Below the pieces are notes generated by a model, which made no database searches, was not told the DNA's origin, and saw nothing but the letters and a program-made list of their open reading frames with translations. From JAIBBG01 sp043748015 (lineage in GTDB: Bacteria; Bacteroidota; Bacteroidia; Flavobacteriales_D; Sanyastnellaceae): a stretch of DNA of 44,468 nt. This document shows, piece after piece, positions 28,992 to 38,700 of the stretch. Within the stretch, counting starts at the first letter, position 1, and each line of letters opens with the position of its first letter. Both the position numbers and the translations under genes were made by a program. The stretch is taken from NCBI GenBank assembly GCA_043748015.1, contig JAYTOA010000044.1, positions 1 through 44,468 on the forward strand, in the 5' to 3' direction.

Positions 28992-30443
28992 ATGTCGAAT
29001 GCCATAACACAACGTTGGTTTTACCTCTGCTCTGCGATATTCGTAGTGCTTTTGGGTATTGGCATATACAATGAAGTACCATACATTGCTGTACTTCCAT
29101 TGGCTCTGGTTGTTTTCTGGGCCGCATTTTATAAACTCGAATACCTGTTCTTTACCATCGTATTCTTCACGCCACTATCAATCAATATTGAAGAATTTGA
29201 GGTCTCTGCGATAGGCATGTATCTTCCAACAGAACCATTGCTTTTCGGAATACTTGTCCTCTTCATTTTTAAAACACTTTCCGGAAAAAGCGTAGACAAA
29301 AAAATTCTTGTGCATCCGATGAGTATGCTGATTTATGCATACCTAGCGTGGATGGCACTTACTTGTATTACCAGCGAATTTCCTTTGGTCAGTTTTAAAT
29401 TCTTGCTCACGCGTCTTTGGTTTATAGCGACGTTTTTCTTCATTGCAACTCATATTTTTCATGACTTAAGCAAAATCAAAAAGTATTTTCTCTTTTACCT
29501 TTTTCCACTTGCACTTGTAATAATTTATACCGTTGTACGCCATGCACAGTACGGGTTTGACAAAGATTCATCTCATTGGGTGATGGAACCTTTATTCAAG
29601 GATCACACGAGCTACGGTGCCGTGCTCGCTATGTTTTTTCCCATCATGATCGGCTTGTTAATGCAGAAAAAAATGAATTTGCTTTTGCGTGTTATGATTG
29701 GAATTGGTTTTGTCATTCTTTGCACCGGATTGATTCTTTCCTATACGCGTGCAGCATGGATTTCTATTATTGGCGCAGCATGTATACTCGTTGTTATGCT
29801 ATTTAAAATGCGCTTACAAACTATCATTATAAGCATCGTGGCGATAGGCAGTTTTGTCACACTTGGATGGGACGACATACGTATTTCACTACAACAAAAC
29901 AAACAAGAGAGCAGTGACAAACTCGATGAACACGTTTCATCCATATCGAATGTTTCCTCCGATGCGAGCAATCTGGAACGACTAAATCGTTGGAATTGCG
30001 CCTATGAAATGTTTAAGGAAAGACCCATCGTAGGATGGGGTCCAGGCACGTATCAATTTGCGTATGCTCCATTTCAACGATCAAAAGATCGCACTATCAT
30101 AAGTACGAATCAAGGTGATGGCGGTAACGCTCACAGCGAATATCTCGGACCATTGTGCGAACAAGGCCTCTTCGGATCGGCATTGTTCATCGGAATACTT
30201 CTTTCCGTTTCATTTATGTCATTCAGACTTTTCTACAACACCAGAGAACACGAATTGAAAGTCATCATCGCTTCTACCTATCTGGGATTGATGACATATT
30301 TCATTCATGGCGTGTTGAACAATTATCTAGATACAGACAAAGCATCAGTACCCTTCTGGGGTTTTATTGCCGTACTCGTGGCAATTGATATTTATCGTGG
30401 TGAGAAAGATTCTCTACCGTCAACTGATCTAAAAACTGAATGA
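28992..30443 (+). CDS. O-antigen polymerase / ligase family protein (Wzy_C type)
   Basis: The 483-residue protein has about 12 membrane helices and a large periplasmic loop containing RPIVGWGPGTYQ and GNAHSEYLGPLCEQGLFG, the typical signature area of the Wzy/WaaL O-antigen ligase superfamily. These enzymes join glycan repeat units or transfer finished polymers onto lipid A core or protein. Sequence alone does not separate polymerase from ligase here; its place beside Wzx and Wzz genes favours a polymerase. The stop codon at 30441-30443 touches the stop codon of the convergent pabB-like gene, with no room for a terminator between them. Confidence 0.88.
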   Translation: MSNAITQRWFYLCSAIFVVLLGIGIYNEVPYIAVLPLALVVFWAAFYKLEYLFFTIVFFTPLSINIEEFEVSAIGMYLPTEPLLFGILVLFIFKTLSGKSVDKKILVHPMSMLIYAYLAWMALTCITSEFPLVSFKFLLTRLWFIATFFFIATHIFHDLSKIKKYFLFYLFPLALVIIYTVVRHAQYGFDKDSSHWVMEPLFKDHTSYGAVLAMFFPIMIGLLMQKKMNLLLRVMIGIGFVILCTGLILSYTRAAWISIIGAACILVVMLFKMRLQTIIISIVAIGSFVTLGWDDIRISLQQNKQESSDKLDEHVSSISNVSSDASNLERLNRWNCAYEMFKERPIVGWGPGTYQFAYAPFQRSKDRTIISTNQGDGGNAHSEYLGPLCEQGLFGSALFIGILLSVSFMSFRLFYNTREHELKVIIASTYLGLMTYFIHGVLNNYLDTDKASVPFWGFIAVLVAIDIYRGEKDSLPSTDLKTE

Positions 30444-31643
30444 TTATTTTAAAGTACGCATCAGGGCATCCGCCTTCAAACGACACTCCTCAAATTCGCC
30501 TTCAGGATCACTAAGCGCTGTAATTGCTCCTCCCACACTATAGGAGAGATATGGTTTACTGTCGTTGTAAAGCAGACTTCTTATGACAACATTAAAATCA
30601 AAATCACCATCAGGTGTTATGTAGCCGATGGTTCCTGAGTACAAGCCTCTGGCTGATAATTCAATCTCATCAATCAACTGCATGGCGCGAATTTTCGGTG
30701 CGCCTGTCATGCTTCCCATGGGAAAAGTATCCCGGATAATTTGTGAAAAAGTAGTGTCCGTTTTAACCTCCGCACTGATAGTAGATATTAAATGATGCAC
30801 TGTTTGAAAAGTATGTATCCCACACAACTCTTCTACTTTCACGCTTCCTCGTTCGGAAAATTTTGAGAGATCATTTCGCACGAGATCAACTATCATGATG
30901 TTCTCCGATCGATCCTTTTTGCTGGTAAGCAAAATCTGTTTCAGCAATTCGTCCTCTTCTATTGTCTCCCCTCTTCTAATGGTTCCTTTGATTGGCTGAG
31001 AAATAATCTTGTTCCCTTTCTTCCTAATAAATCGCTCCGGTGAGGCGCACATCACATGTAAATTCTCATGTCTCACGAAAGCAGAAAACGGTGCGTTCGT
31101 AAAGCTTCTCAACTTGTGCCAAACACTGAAAGGATCCGACAATTTTCTCTCAGCGAAAAACTCCTGGCAATAATTAACTTCATAGATATCGCCGTAATGA
31201 ATATGTTGTTGCAGCGTAGTGATCGCTTCAATGTATGCTTCTTTACTCACTCTCGCGTGCATATCAATGGCGGAATTCGATTGTGTACTTTCAGGGGTCA
31301 ACAACTCATTGAACTGTTCACTCCATGCGCCTTTCAGCACTTCGCGTTCCGCTCCATTCCATTTAAATAAGTGTTGTGGAACGAAGAAAAAAAGTTGCGG
31401 AAATTCAAGTGCATCCTTGTGTCTTGATTCAAGTTTCTCAATGCTGTTTTTTGCATCATAAGTGATCCAACCAAATACCCAATCCTGTTGTAACTCGATC
31501 CAGGAATCCAGTTCCGTCCATTTCTCTGATGACATAACATCAAGGTGAAAAGCCGCCTCAACACCTACTGCCATCAAATACACACCCGTGCCGTCTTCAG
31601 CAGGTAAAATGAAAACAGTATCCGGAGTCTTGTGATCTTGCAT
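30444..31643 (-). CDS. pabB: Aminodeoxychorismate synthase component I (PabB)
   Basis: The enzyme converts chorismate and ammonia to 4-amino-4-deoxychorismate for folate synthesis. The 399-residue protein has the C-terminal chorismate-binding fold (SPERFIRK at 201-208, IMIVDLVRNDLSK, FPMGSMTGAPK at 307-317, GLYSGTIGY, SVGGAI). The key motif is PIKGT at 217-221: PabB enzymes carry this lysine (K219), whereas anthranilate synthase TrpE has alanine there. This supports PabB rather than TrpE. The N-terminal part is shorter than in E. coli PabB, as is common in Bacteroidota. No glutamine amidotransferase (PabA) or lyase (PabC) gene is adjacent. The gene is convergent with the polymerase gene and divergent from mfd. 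Confidence 0.93.
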   Translation of the reverse strand: MQDHKTPDTVFILPAEDGTGVYLMAVGVEAAFHLDVMSSEKWTELDSWIELQQDWVFGWITYDAKNSIEKLESRHKDALEFPQLFFFVPQHLFKWNGAEREVLKGAWSEQFNELLTPESTQSNSAIDMHARVSKEAYIEAITTLQQHIHYGDIYEVNYCQEFFAERKLSDPFSVWHKLRSFTNAPFSAFVRHENLHVMCASPERFIRKKGNKIISQPIKGTIRRGETIEEDELLKQILLTSKKDRSENIMIVDLVRNDLSKFSERGSVKVEELCGIHTFQTVHHLISTISAEVKTDTTFSQIIRDTFPMGSMTGAPKIRAMQLIDEIELSARGLYSGTIGYITPDGDFDFNVVIRSLLYNDSKPYLSYSVGGAITALSDPEGEFEECRLKADALMRTLK

Positions 31644-31776
31644 TTGAAATTATCCGCAATGATAATCGTCGATCACTGACAACGCTTAATCGGTGTTTAC
31701 GAATGGTAAATTCAGTGTCCATACTTTTACCACGCATTACGCATTAGAATCATTTTGTAATAATGTGAGCGGGATT

Positions 31777-31850
31777 CTCAAATCTAAGCTATAGAAAATA
31801 TACTTTCATCGCTGAAAATTGAATTTGCATTTTCTATTGCTTGATTTGGG
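31777..31850. repeat. Dispersed long palindrome, copy 2 (upstream of mfd)
   Basis: The left arm from 31777 (CTCAAATCTAAGCTATAGAAAAT) pairs with the right arm ending at 31850 (ATTTTCTATTGCTTGATTTGGG) with one bulge and a few mismatches. The flank GATTCTCAAATC, the ATAGAAAA core and the ACTTTCATC loop word are shared with copy 1 at 18018-18090. It lies in the divergent gap between pabB and mfd, ending 59 bases before the mfd start. Confidence 0.82.
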
Positions 31851-31909
31851 TTTACACCTGAAAACCCCCGTTGAACCATCAGTGGGGTGGTGCTGTTTAA
31901 TAACGAGCT

Positions 31910-34900
31910 ATGTTTATTTCTGATCTTCAAAAAATATATTCCGCGAACGAAAAATGTTCGAAAATCAACTCCCTGCTAAAAAATTCCGGCGCAAAAATTC
32001 ATTGTCGCGGAATGGTTGGATCAGCAGGTGCGCTCGTCTTCAATGGTGTTGTCGAAAAATCCAACACCTTTCATATTGTGGTCCTTCCTGACAAAGAAGA
32101 AGCCGCCTATTTTCTCAATGATCTTGAGAGCATTCATGGGAAGACGGATGATGTAGGCAACATGGCAAAAGATGCGATTCAAGTATTCTTCTTTCCCCGA
32201 AGTGCGCGTGTAGCCTATGAAATAGAGCAAACCGACAATGCGAATGTGGCTATGCGCGCTGAGGTGCTCAACACATTGCAGAAAATCAGCAATGAGAACA
32301 ACGCAAAATCAAGAACAGTTTGTGTAGTCACTTATCCTGAGGCGATGGCCGAAAAAGTGATCACTCACAAAGAGCTTCAAAGCGCGACATTCGAAATAGT
32401 GCAGGGAAATACGCTCGATCTAGAGTTTGTGGATGAATGGATGCACAGTTACGGATTTGAAAAAGTAGATTATGTTTATGAGCCAGGCCAGTATGCCATA
32501 CGCGGAGGTATTGTCGACATATTCTCTTTCAGCTTTGATCATCCCTATCGTATTGAACTCTTCGGAAATGAAGTCGACAGCATTCGCAAATTTGAACCCG
32601 ACACTCAACTTAGCGTTGCAAAAATGACACGCGCGACAATTGTTCCCGATGTCACACATCATCAAACAGAAGAAGCCCGGGTTTCGCTTTTTGAATTTAT
32701 GCCTTATGAAACCACCGTCTGGATAAAGGATACAGAAGGCCTTCTCAGCAAGATGGAAACAGAATTTGAAAAGGCGGAAAAACAATACGATAAACTGAGT
32801 GGTGTCGTGAATCACAATAAACCCGAAGTTTTATATGTCTCAAAACAGGAACTTTTAAAGCAATTGGAAAGTCGGCGTGTTGTTGAATTTGGAGTGCAGA
32901 GAAAATTTGTGCGTGGAGAAACGATTCAATTCGAAATGGAGCCACAACCAGCTTTCAACAAAAATTTCGACATGCTGGGAACGAATCTTTCGAACAACTC
33001 AAAACTCGGCTATACATGTGTGATTGCTGCGGGTCAGCCCAAACAAATAGAAAGACTTTACCAGATTTTTGAGGACAAAGATCACGCTGTCAACTTCACG
33101 CCGATTAGTGTGGAATTTTGCGAAGGCTTCGTTGATAAAGAAAACAAAGTGCTTGTTTATACTGATCACCAGATCTTTGAAAGGTATCATCGCTTTCGCT
33201 TAAAAGAAGGATTCAAAAAAAGCAAGGAAGCGATTACACTAAAAGAAATCATGGCATTGCAGCCGGGTGATTATGTGGTACACATCGATCACGGAGTGGG
33301 ACAATTTTCAGGTTTACAAAAAATTGATGTGAATGGTAAAGAACAGGAAGCCATTCGCCTCACCTACAAAGGTGGCGACATTCTGTATGTGAGCATTCAC
33401 TCACTTCATCGCATTTCGAAATATGTTGGAAAAGATGGTGCAGCTCCTTCAATGGATAGACTGGGGAGCAACGCCTGGCAAACACTCAAGCGCAAAACCA
33501 AAACGAAAGTCAAAGAGATTGCTTTCGATCTCATCAAACTATACGCGAAAAGAAAAGCGACACGTGGATTTGCTTTTCAACATGACACCTATATGCAAAC
33601 AGAACTTGAAGCGTCATTCATGTATGAAGACACTCCGGATCAGTTGAAAGCAACGCAAGCAGTGAAAGAAGACATGGAAAACGAATCACCGATGGACCGG
33701 CTGATTTGCGGCGATGTCGGTTTTGGCAAAACAGAAATTGCTATGCGCGCGGCATTCAAGGCGGCAACAGACGGAAAGCAAGTCGCCATACTTGTACCGA
33801 CAACGATTCTTTCACTTCAACACTTCAAAAGCTTTTCTGCGAGGTTTAAAGATTTTCCCGTAACGGTGGATTACGTTAATCGATTCAAATCGACGAAACA
33901 ACAAACTGAAACACTTAAAAAACTGGAGAAAGGGGAAGTCGATATCATTATTGGAACACACGCGCTCGTTGCACCGAAAGTGAAATTCAAAGATCTTGGA
34001 CTACTCATTATTGATGAAGAACAAAAGTTTGGTGTGGCTGTAAAGGATAAATTAAAAACACTTCGTGCGACAATTGATACACTCACGCTAACTGCAACAC
34101 CCATTCCCAGAACCTTGCAGTTTTCAATGATGGGTGCGCGCGATCTTTCCATTATTCAAACTCCACCACCCAACAGACATCCCATACAAACTGAATTACG
34201 ACCATTTAATGAAGAGTTGATACGCGATGCGGTGAGTTATGAAATTCAACGTGGAGGACAAATATTTTTCGTACACAACCGCGTTCAAAATCTCAAAGAA
34301 ATTGCAGGCATGATTCAACGATTGTGTCCTGACGCAAGAGTTGGAGTTGCCCATGGTCAAATGCAAGGACATGAACTTGAGGAAGTGATGAGCGACTTCA
34401 TTGAAGGCACTTTTGATGTATTGGTCAGCACGGCTATCGTGGAAAGTGGTATTGATATTTCCAACGCAAATACGATCATCATCAACGACGCGCATCATTT
34501 TGGAATGAGCGATCTGCATCAACTGCGCGGTCGTGTGGGACGAAACAATAAGCACGCGTTCTGCTATCTGCTCTCTCCTCCAATGCATTTGCTTACAGAT
34601 GATGCGCGCAAAAGATTACAAGCCATCGAGCAATTCAGCGATCTCGGATCAGGCCTTCATATTGCCATGCGCGACCTAGATATTCGAGGAGCAGGAAATT
34701 TACTCGGAGGCGAACAAAGTGGATTCATCAATGATATTGGTTTTGAAACATATCAGAAAATTCTCAATGAGGCGATTGATGAATTGAAGCAAGAACACTT
34801 CAAAGATCTCTACGAAGAAGAAATTCGCAAGACAGAAAACTTCGTTAAGGAAACAGCGCTTGAAACAGATTTTGAAATACTCATTCCTGATGATTACGTG

Positions 34901-35323
34901 AGCAGTATCACTGAAAGAATTTCTCTTTATAAGGAACTAGATGACATCAACGGTGAAGAAGGAATGGAAGAATACACGAACAATATGATTGACCGTTTCG
35001 GCGAAATTCCACCTCCAACCCTGGCACTCATACAAACAATGAAACTCAGATGGATGGCGCGAGAAATTGGTTTCGAAAAACTAATTTTGAAAAGTGGAAA
35101 AATGATTGGCTACTTTATCTCAAGAGAAGACTCCCCTTTTTATCAAAGCGAAAAATTTTCGCATGTGCTTGAGTTCATCAAGCAAAATGCCAGCCTGGGA
35201 AAAATGTATGAAAAGGACAAGTCACTTCGTATGTCATTTGACAATGTAACAACACTCACCAAAGCTTTGTCGATACTGAAGTCTATGAAACTTGGTCAAA
35301 AAGTAGAACCGCAGCTCAAATGA
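31910..35323 (+). CDS. mfd: Transcription-repair coupling factor Mfd
   Basis: Mfd recognises RNA polymerase stalled at DNA damage, pushes it off with its dsDNA translocase and recruits UvrA. The 1137-residue protein has the full family order: UvrB-homology module (about 1-330), an RNA-polymerase-interacting CarD-like domain (about 445-520, LQPGDYVVHIDHGVG), RecG-like translocase with Walker A GDVGFGKTE at 601-609, Walker B DEEQ at 702-705, TATPIPRT, and RGRVGR at 873-878, then the C-terminal TRCF domain. The ATG at 31910 gives the expected start. The gene is monocistronic; the next gene is convergent with a gap of four bases. The palindrome at 31777-31850 lies in its upstream region. Confidence 0.97.
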   Translation: MFISDLQKIYSANEKCSKINSLLKNSGAKIHCRGMVGSAGALVFNGVVEKSNTFHIVVLPDKEEAAYFLNDLESIHGKTDDVGNMAKDAIQVFFFPRSARVAYEIEQTDNANVAMRAEVLNTLQKISNENNAKSRTVCVVTYPEAMAEKVITHKELQSATFEIVQGNTLDLEFVDEWMHSYGFEKVDYVYEPGQYAIRGGIVDIFSFSFDHPYRIELFGNEVDSIRKFEPDTQLSVAKMTRATIVPDVTHHQTEEARVSLFEFMPYETTVWIKDTEGLLSKMETEFEKAEKQYDKLSGVVNHNKPEVLYVSKQELLKQLESRRVVEFGVQRKFVRGETIQFEMEPQPAFNKNFDMLGTNLSNNSKLGYTCVIAAGQPKQIERLYQIFEDKDHAVNFTPISVEFCEGFVDKENKVLVYTDHQIFERYHRFRLKEGFKKSKEAITLKEIMALQPGDYVVHIDHGVGQFSGLQKIDVNGKEQEAIRLTYKGGDILYVSIHSLHRISKYVGKDGAAPSMDRLGSNAWQTLKRKTKTKVKEIAFDLIKLYAKRKATRGFAFQHDTYMQTELEASFMYEDTPDQLKATQAVKEDMENESPMDRLICGDVGFGKTEIAMRAAFKAATDGKQVAILVPTTILSLQHFKSFSARFKDFPVTVDYVNRFKSTKQQTETLKKLEKGEVDIIIGTHALVAPKVKFKDLGLLIIDEEQKFGVAVKDKLKTLRATIDTLTLTATPIPRTLQFSMMGARDLSIIQTPPPNRHPIQTELRPFNEELIRDAVSYEIQRGGQIFFVHNRVQNLKEIAGMIQRLCPDARVGVAHGQMQGHELEEVMSDFIEGTFDVLVSTAIVESGIDISNANTIIINDAHHFGMSDLHQLRGRVGRNNKHAFCYLLSPPMHLLTDDARKRLQAIEQFSDLGSGLHIAMRDLDIRGAGNLLGGEQSGFINDIGFETYQKILNEAIDELKQEHFKDLYEEEIRKTENFVKETALETDFEILIPDDYVSSITERISLYKELDDINGEEGMEEYTNNMIDRFGEIPPPTLALIQTMKLRWMAREIGFEKLILKSGKMIGYFISREDSPFYQSEKFSHVLEFIKQNASLGKMYEKDKSLRMSFDNVTTLTKALSILKSMKLGQKVEPQLK

Positions 35324-35327
35324 AAAA

Positions 35328-35657
35328 TCACTTGGGATAAATCACCTTTCGGAATTCTACATCATTGGGTAGATATTTTATGATCACCGTTGTACCTCTC
35401 TCGTACATCGGTGAATTCTCGCATCGCTCGTCAGCGCGAAATGTGATTTTACCTTTCTCAGGTGTCTCGAATTCAATCATCGGATAAAAATATTTGACGC
35501 CTTTTTCAGACGCCGACATCCAGTTGACTATTGTCCCCTTTGTTTCCTTCTTGCGAAAAACAAAAATGATTTCCCTTCTATACATCATCAAACCAATAAT
35601 GAGAACAGCGGCAACAATTCCGATGTACATAATCATTTCATCCATTGACATTTCCAT
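35328..35657 (-). CDS. DUF3592-like small membrane protein
   Basis: The protein has 109 residues with one N-terminal membrane segment (about 8-25) followed by a soluble beta-rich part. Words such as KGTIVNWM, YFYPMIEFETPEKG and YERGTTVIIKYLPND resemble the DUF3592 family, whose function is unknown. The stop codon lies four bases from the end of mfd on the other strand. It is transcribed in the same direction as, and downstream of, the giant gene at 39603, but the terminator between them suggests separate transcription. Confidence 0.78.
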   Translation of the reverse strand: MEMSMDEMIMYIGIVAAVLIIGLMMYRREIIFVFRKKETKGTIVNWMSASEKGVKYFYPMIEFETPEKGKITFRADERCENSPMYERGTTVIIKYLPNDVEFRKVIYPK

Positions 35658-35727
35658 GCGAATATTTTAGAATGCAAAAGTGATGATTCCATCTAAAGAT
35701 TCTAAATTCAAATGTGCTTTTGTATTC

Positions 35728-35763
35728 AAAAAAAAACCGTTCGGATTTTCCGAACGGCCTTTT
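35728..35763 (-). terminator. Rho-independent terminator of the minus-strand giant gene
   Basis: A perfect 9-bp stem, CCGTTCGGA (35737-35745) and TCCGAACGG (35749-35757), with a 3-base loop is flanked by nine A on its left. Read on the minus strand this is a hairpin followed by nine T, 27 bases after the stop codon of the gene at 35785. The TTTT on the right also makes it weakly bidirectional. Confidence 0.93.
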
Positions 35764-35784
35764 ACCAAATCACAATGAGAAATA

Positions 35785-38700
35785 TTAAATTCCCATACGG
35801 AGCAATGCCCTCTCGCCGGTCTTGAGATCTACAACCTCAATCAGCGCGTTGGCTGCATATCTTCTATCACTGAATGTGATGGTTTGTCTTTCATAAACAC
35901 CTTTCATGGTCTCAATCAATTGCTGTCCCAAAACATTGTATGCATTGATTTGCAACATGCGTGGCTCATCAAAGAAGAACATGATTTGTACGCCATTGTC
36001 TGTCAACGTTCCGATCAATTCACTGGCAAGACCTGTGCTATTGGCTGATGGCCCTCCTATTTTGATGGACTTTGTGCTGTATGCAACACAGTCATCATCG
36101 GTCGCCATCAATGTTACCTGATACACTCCTTTCTTGTTGAAGAGATGTGTAGGATTTGACTCTGAAGTCATCAATGTGGCATCTCCAAACGCCCAACTAT
36201 AGTCAACAGCATTCTCACTTGTATTGTAGAAGTCAACCGACACAGAACCGTTCTTCAATTCGTAAGTGTCTGTAGTGGTTTCGAAATTACTTGTCATAGA
36301 ACTATTCACCGGAATTCTAAATTCGAATGAAGTTGTGCAGCCTTTCGCATCCATTACGAATGCCGTATAAACACCGCCTTCCACATTGTCAAGTACCGCC
36401 GCCTTCAAACCATTGCTCCATGTAATATCATAAGGAGAAGTGCCTCCCATCACATTCAACGCAACACCGCCATCTTCTTCTTCGCGACAAGAAGCCGGAG
36501 TGACAATTGAATTAGAGAATAGTGGCGCATCTTCGAGAATCACGAAATCAGTTTGAGTTGTTCCACAACTTCCATTGTTTTCAATGATGGCATAATATGA
36601 TCCTGGAGCAAGGCTTGTAATACCTGCACTCACAGTAGCACCAATGGTTTGAAGAATCATGTCACCTTGATCATTCATCCAGGTCACATTCACAGGAACA
36701 GCATTGTTGATTTGCACATTGGCTGATCCATTCTCCATTCCGGGACATCCGGCAGACGTTATGTTTGAAAGACTTGTACCACCGACACGCAATTGAAAGC
36801 GCAAATTGTTGCTTCCAGCCTGAAGGTTCAAATCAATCGCTTCATATGCATTCAACGGATAGACCACTCCCATGAGTAAATCTTCCAACACGATGCAAGC
36901 GCCATTGGCAAATGCTGTTAGTCCGCTGTGGCTGATAGTGTAGTTTCCGGTGATGCCCACTTCAATGCGCAATGGAATGGTCAATTCATCATTGATATTC
37001 GCGAATGCATTCACAGAAAGGTCTTCCCCCTCCTGACTGATAGAAGCCATATATGGTACTTCAGTCATCGGACTTCTCAATTTGTATGCGTCAAACGCGG
37101 ATTCAAAATTCAATGTTCCATCCGCATTTCTTGCGAATGAAGTTTCATCGCTGTACAATTCATTTTCGATATGTAGTGTAAGCACCGCGTTGCTCTCTTC
37201 CATTGATCTGAAAGTTCCTTGAGCTGTTGCTTTGCAGTTTTCTCTAACAATCAATGACGGATTAGCACCATTTGCAGTTACGAAAAAGGATTGCGACGAA
37301 GGAATATATCGAGAGCCACCATTGGTTCCAACTCCACCTACGTAACTGGCATATTGTCCCAACTTGGCATTCCATACATAAACGGCATTGCTGACATTGG
37401 TCTTCGTCCATGATGTTGAATTCCAATCAATGGTACACGGATATGGATTACCTAAAAGGTTCCATCCGTCAGCTGCCGGAGAGCCTGTACTTGTGTAGCT
37501 AACCGGTATACTTTGATCCCCTGAATATATCGGCCCTTTCACATCAAGATTCATCATACCTGCATTCATATAGACCATGTAGCCTCGGCCAGGAATCAAT
37601 GGATTGGTAATATTTGTGGCTCCTACATATCCTGTATTTACCGGACCTGCAGCTGCTTCATTGTAATAATGTACATTGTTGAAAGAGTATGGAGGTGGAA
37701 AATCTGAACCTGCAAAACCAGTAGTTATGAGATTGTCATTCCAATCTTGAATGGTTTGATTTTGTGCAGGACACGCAAGGTTCACCCAACCTCCGGCCAG
37801 TGCATTGTGAAATCTTTCAATCGTCACGTCGCCGCTCACATTGCCGGTAGCCAGAGATGTAATCATACCGGTTGAAGCAATGTCTGAAATCAACATCAAT
37901 GCGCCATTGGTGTTCAATGTTCCCGATATTACATTGATCATATTTCTTGCACGTACACCGCCGGAGCCTGAGATAATACTTACTCCTGCGGCATTGTTCA
38001 CCGTCAGATTGTAAATGTTGCTGATACCAATTCCTCTGATAGACTGTGCATTCAAACCATCCATTAAAACGGTGCTAGTTTGTGCATTGAATGTGCCATC
38101 TACAGTCATAACTCCCTGAATGTTGATTGTACCGCTTGAAGCATTCCAGATTGCACCGAGACTTACTGTGAAATCATTACATGTGAAAGAAGACCAGTCG
38201 TTAGTAATAACAATACCGGTTTTTACAACCAAACTAGTGTTTGGACAAAAACTACTGAGTACTTGTGGAAGTCCTGTAGGTGAAGAAGACCAGATTGCGC
38301 CGGATGTCGTTCCGCTGGCAACTGCATACCATGTATTTTGACCATGCGCCAATGCCAGCAAAGCGTTGTTGGGAATAGTCACATTATCAACGGTGAAATA
38401 AGGTGCTGTATATGTTCCATAAAGCGGAGTATCATCATCTATTCCATTGCCGTTGGCGTCAACCACCAGTAATAATTTATCTCCTGAGAAACCTGTAATG
38501 CCTGTCATGTCAAACTTGACTGTCACAGTGCCGGGATTATTGGTCAGCTTTACTTTCCATTTTCTCGTCATCAATTCTGAAACAGCACAATTACTTCCTG
38601 AATACGCATCGAACGTTCTTGCGCCGTTGTTATTTCCGACGATCATATAATCACCATCATCCAATGATGAAGGATTCCTAATAATAAGCAAATCGTCAGG

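Noticed and set aside
30444..31643. Anthranilate synthase (TrpE) as the identity of the chorismate enzyme
   Set aside because: The PIKGT motif with lysine 219 is the PabB form; TrpE has alanine there, and no tryptophan genes are nearby.
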